From: an uncultured Acidimicrobiia bacterium
Lineage (GTDB): Bacteria > Actinomycetota > Acidimicrobiia > Acidimicrobiales > CAIXPF01
Reading direction: 5' to 3'
NCBI GenBank assembly: GCA_903921205.1
Contig: CAIXPF010000141.1
Coordinates: 1-49,199 of the forward strand
Length of the DNA stretch: 49,199 bases
Part shown: positions 15,645-22,879 of the stretch, piece after piece
Layout of the letters: each line of letters opens with the position of its first letter
Position numbering within the stretch: position 1 is the first letter of the stretch
Position numbers and translations under genes: made by a program
Notes under the pieces: model-generated
Told to the model about the DNA's origin: nothing
Databases searched by the model: none
What the model saw: the letters and a program-made list of their open reading frames with translations, nothing else

Positions 15645-16424
15645 TCAGTCCTTCGGGAGGGTCGCGCCCGACTCGGCGGTCAGCTTGGTGGTGGCATGGG
15701 CCAGTGCGGCCTTGGCGAGGTCGCGGAACTCGTCGCGCTCGGCCTCGTCGAGGGTGTCGAAGTCGGCGGCGTGCAGCACGTTGCCCGCCGTTTCGACCGC
15801 CTTGCGCGCGTCGGCGAAGGGCACACCGTCGGGATAGGGGGCGGGCCAGCCGAAGAACTTGGCGTTCCACGCACCGGTCGGGCCGCTCATGATCGCCAGC
15901 AGCGGGCTCATGCCGGATGCCTGCACGGCGGTGCAATGGCGGGCGAAGCCGAGCTCCCGCAGCGTCTGGCAGAGTTGGAAGGTGCGAGCCGGCCCCTCCG
16001 GCGGCAACGGCTGGTCACGCCAGGCGACGAAGGTCGGCGCACCGAGCGGGCTGGCGTCGCGCACCACCCGCTCGGCGAGCCCGCCGAGGCGACCGGAGCC
16101 CCCGAAACCGTCGAGGTGCTCGGCACCCCACTCCTGGCAGATCCGCCGGAAGATCACCGCCCCGTCCTTCGGTGCCGTGACGGCACGACCGGCCCGCACC
16201 TTTTCCCGCAGGAAGCCGGGCTCCCAGAAGAACGCCGCGCCCACCACGTTGTCGACCGGGCAGTCGCCGAGCCCACCGAAACGACCCACCGAGTACGCCT
16301 CGAGCGGGTCGGCGGGCATGCCTGCCGCCACCGCCTTGGTCGTGGTCGAAGCGGCCATCAGCCAGTGCATGGCCAACATGCCGATCGAACCGCGCATGGA
16401 CCGGGCCAGAGACAGAGCATCCAT
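15645..16424 (-). CDS. SCO6745/SalK-family protein (second copy)
   Basis: This 259-residue member of the same family as the protein at 71-829 has the matching order: DPLEAYSVGRFGGLG, FFWEPGF, a central QPLPPEGPARTFQ, and the C-terminal GWPAPYPDGVPFADARKAV with an acidic helix. It is first in an operon with the nitroreductase-SRPBCC fusion (2-bp gap) and the propeller-like gene. The ATG at 16424 is supported by TACGGT 7 nt upstream, the same hexamer and spacing as its paralogue at 71. Its biochemical role is not established. Confidence 0.75.
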   Translation of the reverse strand: MDALSLARSMRGSIGMLAMHWLMAASTTTKAVAAGMPADPLEAYSVGRFGGLGDCPVDNVVGAAFFWEPGFLREKVRAGRAVTAPKDGAVIFRRICQEWGAEHLDGFGGSGRLGGLAERVVRDASPLGAPTFVAWRDQPLPPEGPARTFQLCQTLRELGFARHCTAVQASGMSPLLAIMSGPTGAWNAKFFGWPAPYPDGVPFADARKAVETAGNVLHAADFDTLDEAERDEFRDLAKAALAHATTKLTAESGATLPKD

Positions 16425-16431
16425 GCCGGGG

Positions 16432-16437
16432 ACCGTA
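16432..16437 (-). promoter_or_regulatory. -10 hexamer TACGGT, leaderless geometry
   Basis: On the minus strand TACGGT lies 7 nt before the ATG at 16424. Confidence 0.5.
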
Positions 16438-16494
16438 GCCAGCCCGGTGCAGTCAGTCCACTGAAAGGACCATCCGGCGGCCGGCCCACCCCAC

Positions 16495-16545
16495 CGAATC
16501 GACGTCGAATCGATGCGCAACGAATGGGTGGCGAATCGGCACTCC
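16495..16545. repeat. GAATCG-type short repeats
   Basis: GAATCGACGTC, GAATCGATGCG, CGAATGG and CGAATCGGC follow at about 11-bp spacing. They are related to the clusters at 26291-26345 and 31979-32046. Confidence 0.5.
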
Positions 16546-16591
16546 CGGCGCGTCCCCCACCGGGCTGCATCGGCGGCGCAGCGACCGCTGT

Positions 16592-16640
16592 GGCGGTCGT
16601 GCCTGCCATCGGCCGGGCAACCCCGAGCGCCACGACCGCC
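16592..16640. repeat. Inverted repeat beside paired-arm element copy 1
   Basis: GGCGGTCGTG (16592-16601) and CACGACCGCC (16631-16640) form a perfect 10-bp stem with a 29-nt loop, 20 bp left of the element. Confidence 0.45.
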
Positions 16641-16660
16641 GATTCGATCGATGTCGGTCC

Positions 16661-16779
16661 GGTTTGTAGCCAAATGGTTCGGCCGGACCGCCGACCGAAA
16701 TCGGGCAACCCCCTGACCAGGCACTTCGCGCCGACGCAGCGAGCCCTGCTGCCACGCTCGAACCACTTCGCTACAAACC
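16661..16779 (+). repeat. Paired-arm dispersed element, copy 1
   Basis: This 119-bp unit is bounded by 21-bp inverted arms at 16661-16681 and 16759-16779, differing at two positions. The arms centre on TTTGTAGCSAARTGGTTCG, strikingly AT-rich for this genome. The interior shares GGCAACCCCCTGACCAG and a following CACTTCGCG with copy 3. No coding potential and no target-site duplication are seen. It lies between divergent genes. Confidence 0.75.
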
Positions 16780-16998
16780 ACCCGACCAAGGCCAGCCGGG
16801 TGCCGGCCCGCGACCGACCGACGAACCGGGACAACGGACCGGGGCAACGAATCGGCGGCGAATCGCCACCCGAACGCAGCGGAGCGCGACCGGATCGGCG
16901 CCCGATCGGTGCTGAACAGCCCCACCGCCGGTCGCCGGTTCGCTAGAACGGGGCCAGGAACGGCGCGACCGACGCGCCGGACGGACCAGGGGGCATCC

Positions 16999-17850
16999 AT
17001 GGCTGGCAGGCTCGACGGCAAGGTGGCGGTCATCACCGGAGGGGCATCGGGCATCGGCGCAGCGACCGCAGCGCGGTTCGTGGCCGAGGGGGCGAAGGTG
17101 CTGCTCGGCGACCTCCAGGACGAGGTCGGGGAGAAGCTCGCTGCGTCCCTCGGCGACGGCGCCGCCTACCGGCACTGCAACGTGGCCCGGGAACCGCAGG
17201 TCAAGGGCCTCATCGACGAGGCCGTCGACCGCTTCGGCCGCCTCGACATCGTCTTCAACAACGCCGGCTTCGGCGGCGCCATGGGATCGTTCGAGGACAC
17301 CTCCGTCGACGAGTACGACCTCACGATGGACGTGCTGCTCAAGAGCGTCTTCCTGGGCATCAAGCACGCATCGCCCTACCTCAAGGCCCAACGCTCCGGG
17401 TCGATCATCTCGACCGCCTCGGTGTGCGGCCTGATGCCCACCATCGGCGCCCACCTCTACAACGTGGCCAAGGCCGGCGTGATCATGATGACCAAGACCG
17501 CTGCGGTGGAGCTCGCCGAGTACGACATCCGGGTCAACTGCATCTGCCCCGGCTACGTGGCCACCCAGCTGCACGTGGGCCGGACCCTGTCCGAGCTCGA
17601 CGCCGACGAAGCTGCCGAGCGGATGGACAAGGCACGCGAACGGACCAACGAATCCCAGCCCATCGCGCGCATGGGCGAGGCCGAGGACATCGCGTCGATG
17701 GCGCTGTTCCTCGCCGGCGACGAGTCCACGTGGGTGACCGGCACCGCGCAGGTCGTCGACGGTGGGCTCACCCTCGGCAAGCCCTGGCGCAAGCTGGCCC
17801 CGATGCTCACCGAGCACCGCCCGATGCGCATGTACGTCCCCGAGGACTGA
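16999..17850 (+). CDS. SDR-family oxidoreductase
   Basis: This 283-residue classical SDR has the cofactor motif TGGASGIG (residues 13-20), Asp at the end of the second strand (LLGDLQDE, suggesting NAD rather than NADP), NNAGFGG, and catalytic Tyr154/Lys158 (YNVAK). It continues 30 or so residues beyond the usual DGG motif with a basic KPWRKLAPML tail. Substrate is unknown, with a hydroxysteroid or alcohol plausible from the neighbourhood. The ATG at 16999 is preferred to an upstream in-frame start because the core begins there and GACCAGGGGG precedes it. A terminator-like hairpin follows. Confidence 0.87.
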   Translation: MAGRLDGKVAVITGGASGIGAATAARFVAEGAKVLLGDLQDEVGEKLAASLGDGAAYRHCNVAREPQVKGLIDEAVDRFGRLDIVFNNAGFGGAMGSFEDTSVDEYDLTMDVLLKSVFLGIKHASPYLKAQRSGSIISTASVCGLMPTIGAHLYNVAKAGVIMMTKTAAVELAEYDIRVNCICPGYVATQLHVGRTLSELDADEAAERMDKARERTNESQPIARMGEAEDIASMALFLAGDESTWVTGTAQVVDGGLTLGKPWRKLAPMLTEHRPMRMYVPED

Positions 17851-17872
17851 TCTCGCCGGCGGCTCCAGGTGA

Positions 17873-17902
17873 CCGGCCCGGGCGTTCTGAGCCCGGGGCC
17901 GG
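17873..17902. terminator. Hairpin terminator between convergent genes
   Basis: CCGGCCCGGGC and GCCCGGGGCCGG pair with one bulged base around GTTCTGA, downstream of the SDR stop and the convergent GNAT gene. Confidence 0.5.
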
Positions 17903-17958
17903 GCCCGCACCGCCGGGCCGCCGCGCCGCCGGACCGGTGCAGAGCCGACGGGCGCAGC

Positions 17959-18858
17959 TCAAGCCGAGCCGGTTGCGTCCCGGCGCAACCGGGCGTTGGT
18001 GTAGGCCAGCCGGAACCCGTGCCGTTCGATGTTGCGGGCGCTGGTGGCCCCGGGGTCGGCGGTGACCACCGCCAGGGTGCAACCGGCGGCGCGGGCCGCG
18101 GCCAGGCGGGCGGTGAGCAACGCCCGCTGCACGCCCCGCCGCCGGTGGTGCGGCAAGGTCGTCGTCCCACCCAGCGAGGCGACCGAGCCGTGCACCAGCA
18201 GGTTCGACGCTCCGATGGACACGCCGTCCAGGCTCGCCAGCAGCAACGTCGCCTGCGGGCATCCCAGCAGCATCCGGTTCCATCGGGACACCCGGCGACG
18301 GGCCGGGCCGTCGTCGTAGCCGAAGCCGTCGAGCAACACCGCCGACCAGGTGCCGAAGGTGGCCTCGCCGACCGTCTCCACGCCGATGTCCACCTCCGGA
18401 CCCACCGGCGGGGCGAGGGGCCGGGGATCGAGCGTGGTGCGCACGTAGACATTGCGGAACCCGTGCAGCCGGTAGCCCCGCTCGGCGGCCAGCCACCACC
18501 ACGACGCATCGGCCAACGGGCACAGCTCCAGCTCCGGGGCGAGGCCGTGCTCGGCGGCGAAGTCCTCGAACAGCCCGAAGTGGTCGGGGCCGGCCACCGC
18601 GCCGTCGGCGAGGCCGGCACCCTGCAGCCGGTTGGCGAACAGGCCCGGCCCGGTGAACGCCGCCCAGCCGTCGGCGACCGCGACCCGCCGGGGGGTCCGA
18701 GCGGCCACCGGCCCGGCGTCCGTCGCAGCGGTGAGTCCGGCGACGAAGGCGGCGACATCCGCCACGAGGGCACCTTCCACGATCCGGGCCAGGGCCCGGT
18801 CCACCACGATCGGCGCGTCCACGCTCTGGTCGGTCACGCTCTGGTCGGTCACGGTCAC
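17959..18858 (-). CDS. GNAT-family N-acetyltransferase
   Basis: This 299-residue protein has a C-terminal GNAT domain: SVASLGGTTTLPHHRRRGVQRALLTARL carries the acetyl-CoA-binding R-R-x-G-x-x-(A) loop, and NIERHGFRLAYTN gives the final GNAT strand. The N-terminal half (about residues 20-150) resembles a degenerate first GNAT-like lobe with a WAAFTGPGLFANRLQG segment. The acceptor substrate is unknown. The GTG start at 18858 is uncertain because the first codons (VTDQSVTDQSV) derive from a 15-bp tandem duplication; a GTG a few codons in could be used. Confidence 0.78.
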   Translation of the reverse strand: MTVTDQSVTDQSVDAPIVVDRALARIVEGALVADVAAFVAGLTAATDAGPVAARTPRRVAVADGWAAFTGPGLFANRLQGAGLADGAVAGPDHFGLFEDFAAEHGLAPELELCPLADASWWWLAAERGYRLHGFRNVYVRTTLDPRPLAPPVGPEVDIGVETVGEATFGTWSAVLLDGFGYDDGPARRRVSRWNRMLLGCPQATLLLASLDGVSIGASNLLVHGSVASLGGTTTLPHHRRRGVQRALLTARLAAARAAGCTLAVVTADPGATSARNIERHGFRLAYTNARLRRDATGSA

Positions 18859-18925
18859 GGTCCCCAGTCCAGCGCGGCGTCTGCCACGGCGCCAGGGCCG
18901 ACCGACCCGATCGGCGACCTACCGC

Positions 18926-18984
18926 CGACCCGACCGACCACCCGACCACCCGACCCGACCGACCACCCGACCCGACCGACCACC
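18926..18984. repeat. 17-bp tandem repeats
   Basis: CGACCCGACCGACCACC occurs at 18926-18942, 18951-18967 and 18968-18984, with an 8-bp partial unit between the first and second. It lies in the 175-bp divergent region between the GNAT and Nudix genes, ending 37 bp before the Nudix -10 hexamer. Confidence 0.8.
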
Positions 18985-19021
18985 CGGCCGACCGGCCGGG
19001 GCCGGTCGGAGCGGATCGGGA

Positions 19022-19027
19022 TACTGT
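19022..19027 (+). promoter_or_regulatory. -10 hexamer TACTGT, leaderless geometry
   Basis: TACTGT lies 6 nt before the GTG at 19034. Confidence 0.5.
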
Positions 19028-19033
19028 CCGCTG

Positions 19034-19726
19034 GTGCGCATCGACATCATCGATCACCCCCACAGCCCCAAGCCGGCCCATCCCGCCGCCACCGTCGTCC
19101 TGCTGCGTGACGGCACCGAGGGGATCGAGGTGCTGATGATCCATCGCAGTTCCAAGACCGCCTTCGGGGGCTTGTGGGCCTTCCCGGGCGGGCGGATCGA
19201 GGAGGAGGACATCCCCGAGGGCACCGAGCCCGACCCGCTGCCCGCCGCCCGCCGCGCCGCCGCCCGCGAGACCGCCGAGGAGGTCGGCCTGACCATCGAC
19301 GAGACGTCGCTGGTGTGGATCAGCCACTGGCTGCCCCCGGCGGACGCCCCGGTGCGCTTCTCGACCTGGTTCTTCGCCGCACCGGCTCCCGACGGGCTGG
19401 TCGCCATCGACGCCGACGAGGTGCACGACCACCGCTGGTTCCGGCCCGCCGATGCCCTCGCCAGCCGTCACGCCGGCGAGATCGAGCTGGTCACCCCCAC
19501 CTTCGTGACGTTGGACCACCTCAGCAAGCGGGCCAGCGTGGCCGAGGCCCTGGCCCATGGCGAGCCGGACCTGTTCGTCACCCGGATCTCCCGCGACGAG
19601 CACGGCGCCCGGGTGTGCCTCTACCACGGCGACGCCGGCTACGAGTCGGGTGACGCCACGCTGGCAGGACCGCGCCGCCGTCTGGTGATGGGCCGAGACC
19701 TGTGGGTCTGGGAGGACACCCGCTGA
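19034..19726 (+). CDS. Nudix hydrolase (CoA-pyrophosphatase/NUDT19-like)
   Basis: This 230-residue Nudix protein has its motif split by an insertion: GGLWAFPGGRIEEED (residues 45-59) is followed about 20 residues later by ARETAEEVGL (77-86). That expanded box and the RFSTWFFAAPAP strand resemble the NUDT7/NUDT19 CoA-pyrophosphohydrolase group. A role trimming CoA or acyl-CoA would suit a region full of acyl-CoA enzymes, but this is inference. The GTG at 19034 is fixed by a TACTGT hexamer 6 nt upstream; an upstream in-frame start would have to read through the 17-bp repeats. Confidence 0.8.
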   Translation: MRIDIIDHPHSPKPAHPAATVVLLRDGTEGIEVLMIHRSSKTAFGGLWAFPGGRIEEEDIPEGTEPDPLPAARRAAARETAEEVGLTIDETSLVWISHWLPPADAPVRFSTWFFAAPAPDGLVAIDADEVHDHRWFRPADALASRHAGEIELVTPTFVTLDHLSKRASVAEALAHGEPDLFVTRISRDEHGARVCLYHGDAGYESGDATLAGPRRRLVMGRDLWVWEDTR

Positions 19727-19815
19727 CCGACCACGGGCGTACCCCGCCCACGGCAGCACGTCACGAGCGGCTCGACACGGCCGCGCCGGTGCCCAGGCCC
19801 GCCGACGACGGTCGC

Positions 19816-19821
19816 TAGTGT
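19816..19821 (+). promoter_or_regulatory. -10 hexamer TAGTGT, leaderless geometry
   Basis: TAGTGT lies 7 nt before the ATG at 19829. Confidence 0.55.
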
Positions 19822-19828
19822 CTGCACG

Positions 19829-21106
19829 ATGGTCCTCCGCGCTTTGATCACCGGCGGCGCCGTCCTCGCCGCAGCCGGCACCGCCGCCGTCGAGTTGCGC
19901 TACCGGCGCCACCCGGGCAACGACCTGCGCTTCGAGGACGAGGGCTGGCAGCAGGAGCGCACCGGGCCCGGCTCGCTGCGGATGAGCGGCCGCCTGATCG
20001 TGCACAACGTGATCCCCCACCGAGAGGTGATGCTCACCGACGTACGACCCGAGGTCCATCTGCTCGGCGATCACGGGCTCGACGGCGTCACCGTGCGTAC
20101 CCGGGTCAAGTCGCTGCGCAAGGACTACCCGACCCGGGCCGACGGCTACTGGGTGTCCTACGTGGTCAAGCCGGCCTCCTATGCATCCCCGTCGCCCCTC
20201 GAGTTCGAGGTCGACGTCACCGGACCCGAGGCGGCCCTCGACGGCCTCTACGGCGCCTGGGTGGAGATCCGCCTCGACACCTACGGCTTCGAGGCCACCC
20301 GCGAACAGTTCCACCACGTCGTGCTGCCGCTGCGCTTCCCCGACCCCGCCGAGGACGTCCCGTGGCGCGAGGCCGCCGACGGGCGGGCGCTGGTGCGTAC
20401 CGTGCGCACCCACCTGCTCGGCCCCTTCGACGACCCGCTCGAGGTGGTCCGCCGCTACGCCCTGCCCCACGCCCGGCCCGGCGACATCGTCACCATCGGT
20501 GAGACGCCCCTGGCGGTCATCCAGGGGCGCTTCCACGACCCGCGCATGATGGCCATGGGCTGGCCCGCCACCCGCCTGGCCCAGTTCATGAGCGGCGAGG
20601 GCTCGCTCGGCACCGCCGGCGGCATGCAGGCGCTGATGAACGAGCACGGCACCGTGCGCGTGGTCGGCGCCCTGGTCGGCGGGGTGGCAGCGAAGGCCGC
20701 CGGCAAGCCCGGTTGGTTCTACCGGCTCGCCGGGCCGCAGGCCCGCCTGGTCGACGACGTGACCGGCACCCTGCCGCCCTACGACAAGTTCGTGGTGGTC
20801 GGCCCCGACCGCGCCGACGAGGTCTGCCGGCGCATCGCCGGCGGCACCGGCCTCGCCGCCGCGGTGGTCGACGCCAACAACCTCGGCAAGGTCGACGTGG
20901 TCGGCTTCTCCCCTGCCACCGACCTGGGCCTGGTGTGCGACGCCCTGCGGGCCAACCCCGCCGGCAACGGCGACGAGGGCACCCCGATCGTGCTGATCCG
21001 CCCCACCGCGGGGCCGGGCGACGCCACGGGTGCCACCGGTGCCGCCGGCTCGAACGGGTCGGCCCACGCCAACGGCTCCGCCGCGCCCACGGCGGGCGAC
21101 CGATGA
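19829..21106 (+). CDS. Membrane-anchored F420-0:gamma-glutamyl-ligase-like (CofE-like) protein
   Basis: This 425-residue protein has a hydrophobic N-terminal segment (residues 3-20), a roughly 150-residue beta-rich part, and a C-terminal region matching the CofE-like fold: RPGDIVTIGETPLAVIQGR, LVDDVTGTLPPYDKFVVVGP, and ANPAGNGDEGTPIVLIRP. Similar long proteins in cyanobacteria and actinobacteria carry the CofE-like label without proof of F420 polyglutamylation. It ends in a low-complexity Gly/Ala/Thr/Asn tail. It overlaps the methyltransferase start by 4 bp (ATGA), so the two are translationally coupled. No cofC or cofD lies nearby, so a role in F420 synthesis is uncertain. Confidence 0.55.
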   Translation: MVLRALITGGAVLAAAGTAAVELRYRRHPGNDLRFEDEGWQQERTGPGSLRMSGRLIVHNVIPHREVMLTDVRPEVHLLGDHGLDGVTVRTRVKSLRKDYPTRADGYWVSYVVKPASYASPSPLEFEVDVTGPEAALDGLYGAWVEIRLDTYGFEATREQFHHVVLPLRFPDPAEDVPWREAADGRALVRTVRTHLLGPFDDPLEVVRRYALPHARPGDIVTIGETPLAVIQGRFHDPRMMAMGWPATRLAQFMSGEGSLGTAGGMQALMNEHGTVRVVGALVGGVAAKAAGKPGWFYRLAGPQARLVDDVTGTLPPYDKFVVVGPDRADEVCRRIAGGTGLAAAVVDANNLGKVDVVGFSPATDLGLVCDALRANPAGNGDEGTPIVLIRPTAGPGDATGATGAAGSNGSAHANGSAAPTAGDR

Positions 21107-22026
21107 ACGCCGCCCTGCTGGCCACGCTGTGGTGCCCCGACGACCACGGTGATCTCCGCGACGACGGCGATGCTGCGACCTGCACCACCTGCGCCCGCCG
21201 CTACCCGGTCATCGACGGGGTGCTGTCGTTCCTGGCCGATGTCGAGCTCGTCGGCGCCGACCGGGCCGAGCAGCAGGCCCGCGACGACGAGGCATCCTGG
21301 TACGACACGCTGTGGCCGGAGTACGCCGACCGCATCGAGTGCCCCGCCCACGCCGAACAGATGGGCCGCCCGGCCGGTCCGGTGCTCGACATCGGCTGCG
21401 GACCGGGCCGCATCACCGGCCATCTGGCCCGCGACCTCGGCCTGCCGACCATCGCCCTCGACTACAGCCTCGAGTCGCTGCGTCTGCTGGTGCCGCGCTG
21501 TGCAGGCCTGCCGGTGCTGCCGGTACACGCCGACGCCCGCCATCTCCCGCTGCGCGACGGCGCAGTGACCGGGGCCACCTCGGGCATGTGCTACGAGCAC
21601 CTGCGCGCCGCCGACCGGGTCCTCATGCTGCAGGAGACGTCCCGGGTGCTGCAGCGCGGTGCGTCGTTCGGGGTCACGACCCTGAACTACAACCTGACCT
21701 TCCGGCTGTGGAAGCTCAAGGGCAACCGCAACGCCAAGCAAGGCGAGCACCTCTTCGGCGCCAACTTCTACTTCGTGCGCCAGACCCCGGCGGAGTTCCG
21801 GGCCGAGCTGGCCGAGGTGTTCACCGTCGAGCGGGTGGTCGGCATCCGCAACTTCCCCGTGCGCAGCATCGCCGGGCTGCTGGGCCGCATCGCCGGGGAC
21901 CGCACCGCGGACCGGTTCATGGCCTTCATGACCCGTACCGGCTTCAAGGCCGACCGGCTGCTCGAACGCACACCGATCGGCCGTTACCTGGGCTTCCTGC
22001 TGCTGGCGAGGGCCACCAAGGCGTGA
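21103..22026 (+). CDS. Class I SAM-dependent methyltransferase with Trm112-like N-terminus
   Basis: This 307-residue protein begins with a zinc-ribbon-like segment, LWCPDDHGDL and CTTCARRYPVIDGVLSFL. Cys11, Cys27 and Cys30 are present, but the expected fourth Cys of a CxxC pair is Asp14 at that position. The Rossmann methyltransferase core follows, with SAM motif VLDIGCGPG (94-102), the acidic strand end ALDYSLESLR and LPLRDGAVTG. The substrate is unknown; the Trm112-like head is common in methyltransferases acting on small molecules or lipids. It is coupled to the upstream CofE-like gene by an ATGA overlap. Confidence 0.8.
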   Translation: MNAALLATLWCPDDHGDLRDDGDAATCTTCARRYPVIDGVLSFLADVELVGADRAEQQARDDEASWYDTLWPEYADRIECPAHAEQMGRPAGPVLDIGCGPGRITGHLARDLGLPTIALDYSLESLRLLVPRCAGLPVLPVHADARHLPLRDGAVTGATSGMCYEHLRAADRVLMLQETSRVLQRGASFGVTTLNYNLTFRLWKLKGNRNAKQGEHLFGANFYFVRQTPAEFRAELAEVFTVERVVGIRNFPVRSIAGLLGRIAGDRTADRFMAFMTRTGFKADRLLERTPIGRYLGFLLLARATKA

Positions 22027-22041
22027 CCCGGCCCGGCGCGC

Positions 22042-22440
22042 TCAGCGCCGCGGCTCGAGGGCGGCGATCAGCTCGACCTCGATCAGACCGAACACCGGCG
22101 GGGCGGTGACCGTCGTACGGCACGGGTACGGCGCCTCGAAGATGTCGAGGTACTCCTCGTTCCAGGCGGCGAAATCGGCCGGATCGGCGAGATAGGCGTT
22201 GACCTTGACCACGTGGTCGAGCGACAGCCCGATGTCGGTGAGGATCGTCCGGTACAGCTCGAGGGTGTGACGGGCGTGCTCGCGGATCCCGCCCTCGATC
22301 AGCTCACCGGTCTCGGTGTTCACGGCGGTGAGCCCGGACAGGTACACGGTGTTGTCGACCTGGATCGCCGCAGCGTTGCGGATGTTCAGCCGCTCCATGG
22401 CGGCAGCGAGCGAGGCGGTGGTGGAGTGCACGCGGATCAT
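22042..22440 (-). CDS. RidA/YjgF-family protein
   Basis: A 132-residue member of the RidA family (2-iminobutanoate/enamine deaminase and relatives). Characteristic segments are NTVYLSGLTAVN, the TLELYRTILTDIGLSLDHVVKVNAYLAD helix-strand, and PYPCRTTVTAP. The catalytic arginine expected in the RT(V)T strand is present as CRTTV, and a terminal Glu lies in EVELIAA. Roles include hydrolysis of reactive imines or ring-opening steps in catabolism. The ATG is placed by a TAGGAA hexamer 6 nt upstream. It converges on the methyltransferase gene across 15 bp. Confidence 0.85.
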   Translation of the reverse strand: MIRVHSTTASLAAAMERLNIRNAAAIQVDNTVYLSGLTAVNTETGELIEGGIREHARHTLELYRTILTDIGLSLDHVVKVNAYLADPADFAAWNEEYLDIFEAPYPCRTTVTAPPVFGLIEVELIAALEPRR

Positions 22441-22446
22441 GGCCGT

Positions 22447-22452
22447 TTCCTA
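22447..22452 (-). promoter_or_regulatory. -10 hexamer TAGGAA, leaderless geometry
   Basis: On the minus strand TAGGAA lies 6 nt before the ATG at 22440; it departs from TANNNT at the last base. Confidence 0.4.
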
Positions 22453-22491
22453 GCAGCCCCGACAACGGTCACGTCGGGGTCGGAGGGCCGT

Positions 22492-22497
22492 TAGTGT
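22492..22497 (+). promoter_or_regulatory. -10 hexamer TAGTGT of the NIPSNAP gene (leadered)
   Basis: TAGTGT is 41 nt before the GTG at 22539, leaving a leader of about 35 nt that contains the ribosome-binding site CGAGGAG. Confidence 0.45.
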
Positions 22498-22538
22498 GCA
22501 GCGACCCAGCGACCCGCCTGCACCCACGAGGAGATCCG

Positions 22539-22865
22539 GTGATCTACGAACTGCGCATCTACACCGCCATGCCCGGCAAGCTGCCCGCGCTCACGGCCCG
22601 GTTCCGGGACCACACCTGCGCCCTGTTCGAGAAGCACGGCATCAAGAACATCGGCTACTGGACCAACGCCGTCGGCGGCCGCAACGACGAGCTGTGGTAC
22701 ATCGTGGCCTTCGAGAACATGGGCCAGCGCGAGCAGGCCTGGGCGTCGTTCATCCGTGACCCGGACTGGAAGCAGGTCCGCGAGGAGTCCGAGAAGGACG
22801 GCCCGCTGCTGCACCACCTCGAGAACCGGTTCCTGAGCCCGACCGACTTCTCCCCGCTCGGCTGA
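22539..22865 (+). CDS. NIPSNAP-family protein
   Basis: This 108-residue protein of the NIPSNAP/dimeric alpha-beta barrel family begins VIYELRIYTAMPGKL and continues with LFEKHGIKNIGYW, ELWYIVAFENM and REQAWASFIRDPDW, all family hallmarks. Such proteins form small ferredoxin-like dimers; their biochemical activity is mostly unknown. The GTG at 22539 has CGAGGAG 5 nt upstream and matches the usual family N-terminus. An MFS gene starts 14 bp after its stop, so the two are probably one operon. Confidence 0.85.
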   Translation: MIYELRIYTAMPGKLPALTARFRDHTCALFEKHGIKNIGYWTNAVGGRNDELWYIVAFENMGQREQAWASFIRDPDWKQVREESEKDGPLLHHLENRFLSPTDFSPLG

Positions 22866-22879
22866 CCCCCGCCCGCCCG

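Larger units (their letters stand above)
16425..16998. other. 574-bp divergent intergenic region with repeats
   Basis: No credible gene is seen. From left to right it holds the leaderless promoter of the SCO6745-family gene, GAATCG-type repeats (16495-16545), a long-loop stem (16592-16640), the first copy of the 120-bp paired-arm element (16661-16779), a second small GAATCG patch (16843-16866), a TAGAAC hexamer near 16944 and the SDR ribosome-binding site. Confidence 0.7.

Noticed and set aside
16661-16779. Paired-arm element as an intrinsic terminator or attenuator
   Set aside because: Copies lie between both divergent and convergent genes. The arms are 77-79 bp apart, too far for a terminator hairpin, and there is no T-tract.
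19829-21106. Firm assignment as the F420 biosynthesis gamma-glutamyl ligase
   Set aside because: The protein is much longer than CofE, is membrane-anchored, and no other F420 biosynthesis gene is present.
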